From: Elstera litoralis
Lineage (GTDB): Bacteria; Pseudomonadota; Alphaproteobacteria; Elsterales; Elsteraceae
Direction of reading: 5' to 3'
Assembly: GCF_000963705.1 (NCBI RefSeq)
Contig: NZ_LAJY01000096.1
Location: 1-16,217 of the forward strand
DNA: 16,217 nt
Position numbers and translations under genes: made by a program. Positions within the stretch are counted from its first letter, which is position 1. Each line of letters begins with the position of its first letter. Under the pieces are notes generated by a model, which was not told the origin of the DNA, made no database searches, and saw nothing but the letters and a program-made list of their open reading frames with translations. Below, in pieces: positions 13,905 to 16,217 of the stretch.

Positions 13905-14657
13905 TCACGCTTCGATGAAGGCCAGAACCACGCGGCGGTTCCGTTTGCCTTTGTTTTCGATTTTCTCGATCCGCACCGGGCCGATTTCACCCGTACGCGC
14001 CACATGGGTGCCGCCGCAGGGTTGCAGATCGACGCCGGGAATATCGATCAGGCGCACCTGCCCCGCGCCGCGCGGCGGCTGCACCGACATGGTTTTAACG
14101 AGGCCGGGGTTGGCGTCCAACTCCGCATCGGAAATCCAGCGTTGGCCGACCGCATGGTCGCCCGCGATCAGGGCGTTGAGCTGGGTTTCAATCGCGTCGC
14201 GGTCCAGCACCAGCTCGCCAATATCGAAATCCAAGCGGCCCTTGTCCTCACCCACCTGACCGCCCGTCACCCCTGCCGGGATGACCGATGAGAGCAGATG
14301 CAGGCAGGTATGCATGCGCATCAGCCGATGGCGGCGCGGCCAATCGAGCCGCATCTGCACATTGTCCCCCACCGCGAGCGCCGGAAGTGCCTCGGTAAGA
14401 TGAACAATCGTCCCCGCTGCCGCGCCTTTGCGCGTGTCGAGAACGCGGATTTCAGTGCCCGACGGGGAGACAATCACGCCGGTATCGCCCGGCTGGCCGC
14501 CGCCGTTCGGGTAGAACAGCGTGCGATCCAGCAGGATTTCCGCGCCCTTCTCCGTTTCCACCACGGCGAGAACCTGAGCGTCGCCCTCAACGCGATAGGC
14601 GTCGCTGCGGAACAAATCCTCCGTGGCAGGAAAGGTTGGGGCGATTGTCTCACTCAT
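13905..14657 (-). CDS. Alanyl-tRNA editing protein, AlaX family
   Basis: A stand-alone editing domain related to that of AlaRS; it removes wrongly attached amino acids (typically serine or glycine) from tRNA-Ala. 250 aa, consistent with the mid-length AlaX type. Sequence features are LLDRTLFYPNGGGQPGDTG (about 42-60), zinc ligands H116 and H120 in MHTCLHLL, and C214 and H218 in LQPCGGTHVARTGEIG. The start MSETIAPTFP is chosen over a 40-residue longer reading, because AGGAAG lies about 8 nt before it and the extension lacks family similarity. First gene of the alaX-GNAT-phzF operon. A strong nested hairpin lies 36 bp upstream of its start. Confidence 0.93.
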   Translation of the reverse strand: MSETIAPTFPATEDLFRSDAYRVEGDAQVLAVVETEKGAEILLDRTLFYPNGGGQPGDTGVIVSPSGTEIRVLDTRKGAAAGTIVHLTEALPALAVGDNVQMRLDWPRRHRLMRMHTCLHLLSSVIPAGVTGGQVGEDKGRLDFDIGELVLDRDAIETQLNALIAGDHAVGQRWISDAELDANPGLVKTMSVQPPRGAGQVRLIDIPGVDLQPCGGTHVARTGEIGPVRIEKIENKGKRNRRVVLAFIEA

Positions 14658-14692
14658 GGGCGTAACTTCCTGCGGTAAGGACGGGGGCCGGG

Positions 14693-14744
14693 CGGGAGAG
14701 AGCCAGCGCTGCGACCAGATTGGCCACAGCGCCTTTCCCTCCCG
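14693..14744 (-). ncRNA. Nested hairpin between DUF1127 and alaX
   Basis: On the minus strand CGGGAGGGA (14744-14736) can pair with TCTCTCCCG (14701-14693), nine pairs with one G-U. Inside it GCGCTG-type arms (14732-14727 and 14711-14706) form a second stem, and TGG/CCA a third. The element lies between the DUF1127 stop and the alaX start. It could be a terminator hairpin of the DUF1127 message without a U-tract, or a regulatory leader of alaX. Pairing was done by eye; no family is recognised. Confidence 0.45.
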
Positions 14745-14751
14745 AACGATG

Positions 14752-15027
14752 TTAGCGCCAGTCAGGAAAGCGGACATTGTGGTTATCCTGCAAGGGGCTT
14801 TGTCTCTGTAGATCGTCCAAACCGAGATCGTGGCGCAGATAGTCTGGAATATCCTGGGCTTGGCGGCGCAGACGCGCGGCCCGGTTGGCCCGCGCCAGCG
14901 CTAGGATCGGCAGGGCGAGCAGACGCAGGGCCTTGGCGAAAACGGTCGCGGTGGCCGAGGCGCGGGTATCTTTCGCGCAGCAGGCGGCGTCGGCGGGGGA
15001 AATGTAATAAGCCATTTTCGAGACCAT
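14752..15027 (-). CDS. DUF1127 family small protein
   Basis: A 91-aa basic protein. The C-terminal half has the DUF1127 pattern: a hydrophobic then Arg-rich helix (LALARANRAARLRRQAQDI), then PDYLRHDLGLDD, equivalent to the L-x-D-I-G-L motif of that family. Small DUF1127 proteins in rhizobia and relatives have been linked to RNA-binding and phosphate or carbon metabolism; the role here is unknown. The start MVSKMAYYIS is chosen because AAGGAGG lies 6 nt upstream of it; the ATG 11 codons earlier has no such site. It is divergent from the MocR-like regulator, a pairing common in this group, and the 204-bp gap holds the repeat array. Confidence 0.82.
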   Translation of the reverse strand: MVSKMAYYISPADAACCAKDTRASATATVFAKALRLLALPILALARANRAARLRRQAQDIPDYLRHDLGLDDLQRQSPLQDNHNVRFPDWR

Positions 15028-15105
15028 TGTCTGCCTCCTTACAGATACAATTAGCGGCAAGTGTCTCTATCTGAACCGGCGTTAGGCGGCATGTCGAGCG
15101 CTACA

Positions 15106-15178
15106 TTGTCCTCATGACAAAATTGTTCGGCATAATATGCGAACAATCCGATAATTGTTTTGGGTGAATGATGACAAT
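15106..15178. promoter_or_regulatory. Array of TTGT/ACAA inverted repeats before the MocR-like gene
   Basis: The core is ATTGTTCG (15122-15129) and CGAACAAT (15140-15147), perfect 8-bp arms with a 10-bp spacer. Around it lie TTGTC/GACAA (15106-15120), ATTGTT (15154-15159) and GACAAT (15173-15178). They fall in the intergenic region shared by DUF1127 and the MocR-like regulator. Regulators of this class usually bind repeats in exactly such a shared promoter region, so this is a candidate operator. No sigma-70 promoter could be placed with confidence. Confidence 0.5.
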
Positions 15179-15231
15179 GAATCTCGACAGACCGCCTTCC
15201 CAGCGCTAAGCTTGATCCATAAGGAGACGCT

Positions 15232-16217
15232 ATGACCGCTTTGCTCGATCCCGCCCCCCGCAGCGCTGCCCCGCTGGCCTCGGCCCATTCGGGCGATGCC
15301 TGGGTGCCGGACCTCAGCCGCTTTCGTGGACCGCGCTATAAGGCGATTGCCGACGCGCTAGCGGCGGATATCGAGCAAAACCGCCTGCCCAGCGGCACGC
15401 GGCTGCCGACGCATCGGGATCTCGCCTATCGCCTGAAAGTCACCGTCGGCACCGTAACGCGCGCTTATTCCGAGGCTGAAAAGCGCGGGTTGATCGGCGG
15501 GGAAGTGGGGCGTGGCACCTTCGTGCGCCCGCGTCTCGATGCCCTTCCGGCCCCGGTGCCCGGCAGTAACGACGCGCTCATCGATCTCGCCATTAATGTT
15601 TCGGCGAATAATTCCGGCAGCGAGGCCGAGTCCCTGCGCCAAACCCTCGCCGATATTGGCGTGCAGGGCGCGGTCGAGCCGTTCCTCGCCTATCAGCCGC
15701 ACCTTGGGATGGCCGATCATCGGGCGGCGATGGCGCGTTTCATTGCCCGGCCCGGTTTCGAGCCCGAAGCGGAAACCGTGTTTCTCACCTCCGGCGCGCA
15801 GCACGCGCTGCTGATGGCGCTCTCGGCGGTGGCGGCCCCCGGCGATACTATTGCCTGCGATGCCCTCACTTATGGCGGGTTGAAGTCAGCGGCGCGGCTG
15901 ATGCATCTGCGCACTAAGGGGCTGCCCTCGGACGAAGAGGGCATTCTGCCGGAAGCCTTCGACGCCGCCTGCCGGGAAGGGCTGGTGAAAGCCCTCTACT
16001 GCATGCCGACGCTGCAAAACCCCACGGCGATTATCTGGAGTGCCCAGCGCCGGGCCGAAATCGCGGCGCTGGCGCAACGCCACCGCGTCGCCGTACTCGA
16101 AGACGATGTGTACGGCTTCCTCGTCCCGGAAGCGCCCTTGCCGATGCGCACCTACGCGCCCGATCAGGTCTATTATCTCAATTCCACGTCGAAAAGCCTC
16201 GCGGCGGGCCTGCGCAT
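15232..16217 (+). CDS. MocR/PdxR-type GntR regulator with aminotransferase domain, partial
   Basis: A transcription factor with a GntR winged helix fused to a fold-type I aminotransferase domain that binds PLP. The first 328 residues are in the window; the 3' end is outside. The DNA-binding part (about 33-100) has YKAIADALAADIEQNRLPSGTRLPTHRDLA, then TVGTVTRAYSEAEKRGLI and EVGRGTFVRP. The aminotransferase part shows PHLGMADHRAAMARFI, FLTSGAQHALLMAL, TYGGLK, YCMPTLQNPTA, LEDDVYGFL and STSKSLAAGLR with Lys321 as the expected PLP lysine, so PLP binding is plausible. AAGGAG precedes ATG. It is divergent from DUF1127, its possible target, and probably regulates itself through the repeat array upstream. 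Confidence 0.93.
   Translation, partial: MTALLDPAPRSAAPLASAHSGDAWVPDLSRFRGPRYKAIADALAADIEQNRLPSGTRLPTHRDLAYRLKVTVGTVTRAYSEAEKRGLIGGEVGRGTFVRPRLDALPAPVPGSNDALIDLAINVSANNSGSEAESLRQTLADIGVQGAVEPFLAYQPHLGMADHRAAMARFIARPGFEPEAETVFLTSGAQHALLMALSAVAAPGDTIACDALTYGGLKSAARLMHLRTKGLPSDEEGILPEAFDAACREGLVKALYCMPTLQNPTAIIWSAQRRAEIAALAQRHRVAVLEDDVYGFLVPEAPLPMRTYAPDQVYYLNSTSKSLAAGLR

Overview
The window looks like a GC-rich alphaproteobacterial chromosome, probably from the Rhodospirillales. The evidence is gene content and order: an Hsp20-DUF1150 pair, nth divergent from a DUF2244 membrane protein, a receiver/Hpt-like protein with an F-G-P-D-R-R-R linker, a DUF1127 gene divergent from a MocR-type regulator, and pyrF-accD-folC. 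No rRNA, tRNA, CRISPR array or transposase was seen, and no gap between genes exceeds 300 bases.

Layout. 1-1100: the 3' part of a histidine kinase (+), interrupted by a stop codon, converges on a NarL-type response regulator (-). 1148-2841: a minus-strand azlC-azlD-paiB cluster (amino-acid exporter plus FMN-binding regulator-like protein). 2947-3960: Hsp20 and DUF1150 (-), with a candidate ROSE-type RNA thermometer before hsp20. 3948-4347: a lone HTH antitoxin-like gene (+) behind a perfect 20-bp AT-rich palindrome. 4350-5184: a MazEF/PemIK-like toxin-antitoxin pair (-) lying exactly between two 54-bp copies of the 3' end of nth. 5123-7428: nth (-), DUF2244 (+) and a receiver/Hpt-like signalling protein (-). 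7646-12405: a plus-strand run ribF-pyrF-accD-folC-alpha/beta hydrolase (FMN/FAD, UMP, malonyl-CoA and folate synthesis). 12402-14657: a tight minus-strand operon alaX-GNAT-phzF. 14693-15231: a nested hairpin, DUF1127 (-) and an array of TTGT/ACAA inverted repeats. 15232-end: a MocR/PdxR-like GntR-aminotransferase regulator (+), cut by the window edge.

Two things stand out. First, the toxin-antitoxin insertion at nth: the outer nth copy is a fossil in which an iron-sulfur cysteine has become arginine, so a small selfish module appears to have landed at the end of a DNA-repair gene and left the junction readable. Second, five genes (mazE-like, nth, ribF, pyrF, hydrolase) each carry exactly one single-base indel that splits an otherwise normal protein. 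ribF and pyrF are essential or near-essential, so indel errors in the sequence are at least as likely as real decay. Gene functions here come from recognising protein motifs by eye; no database search was run.
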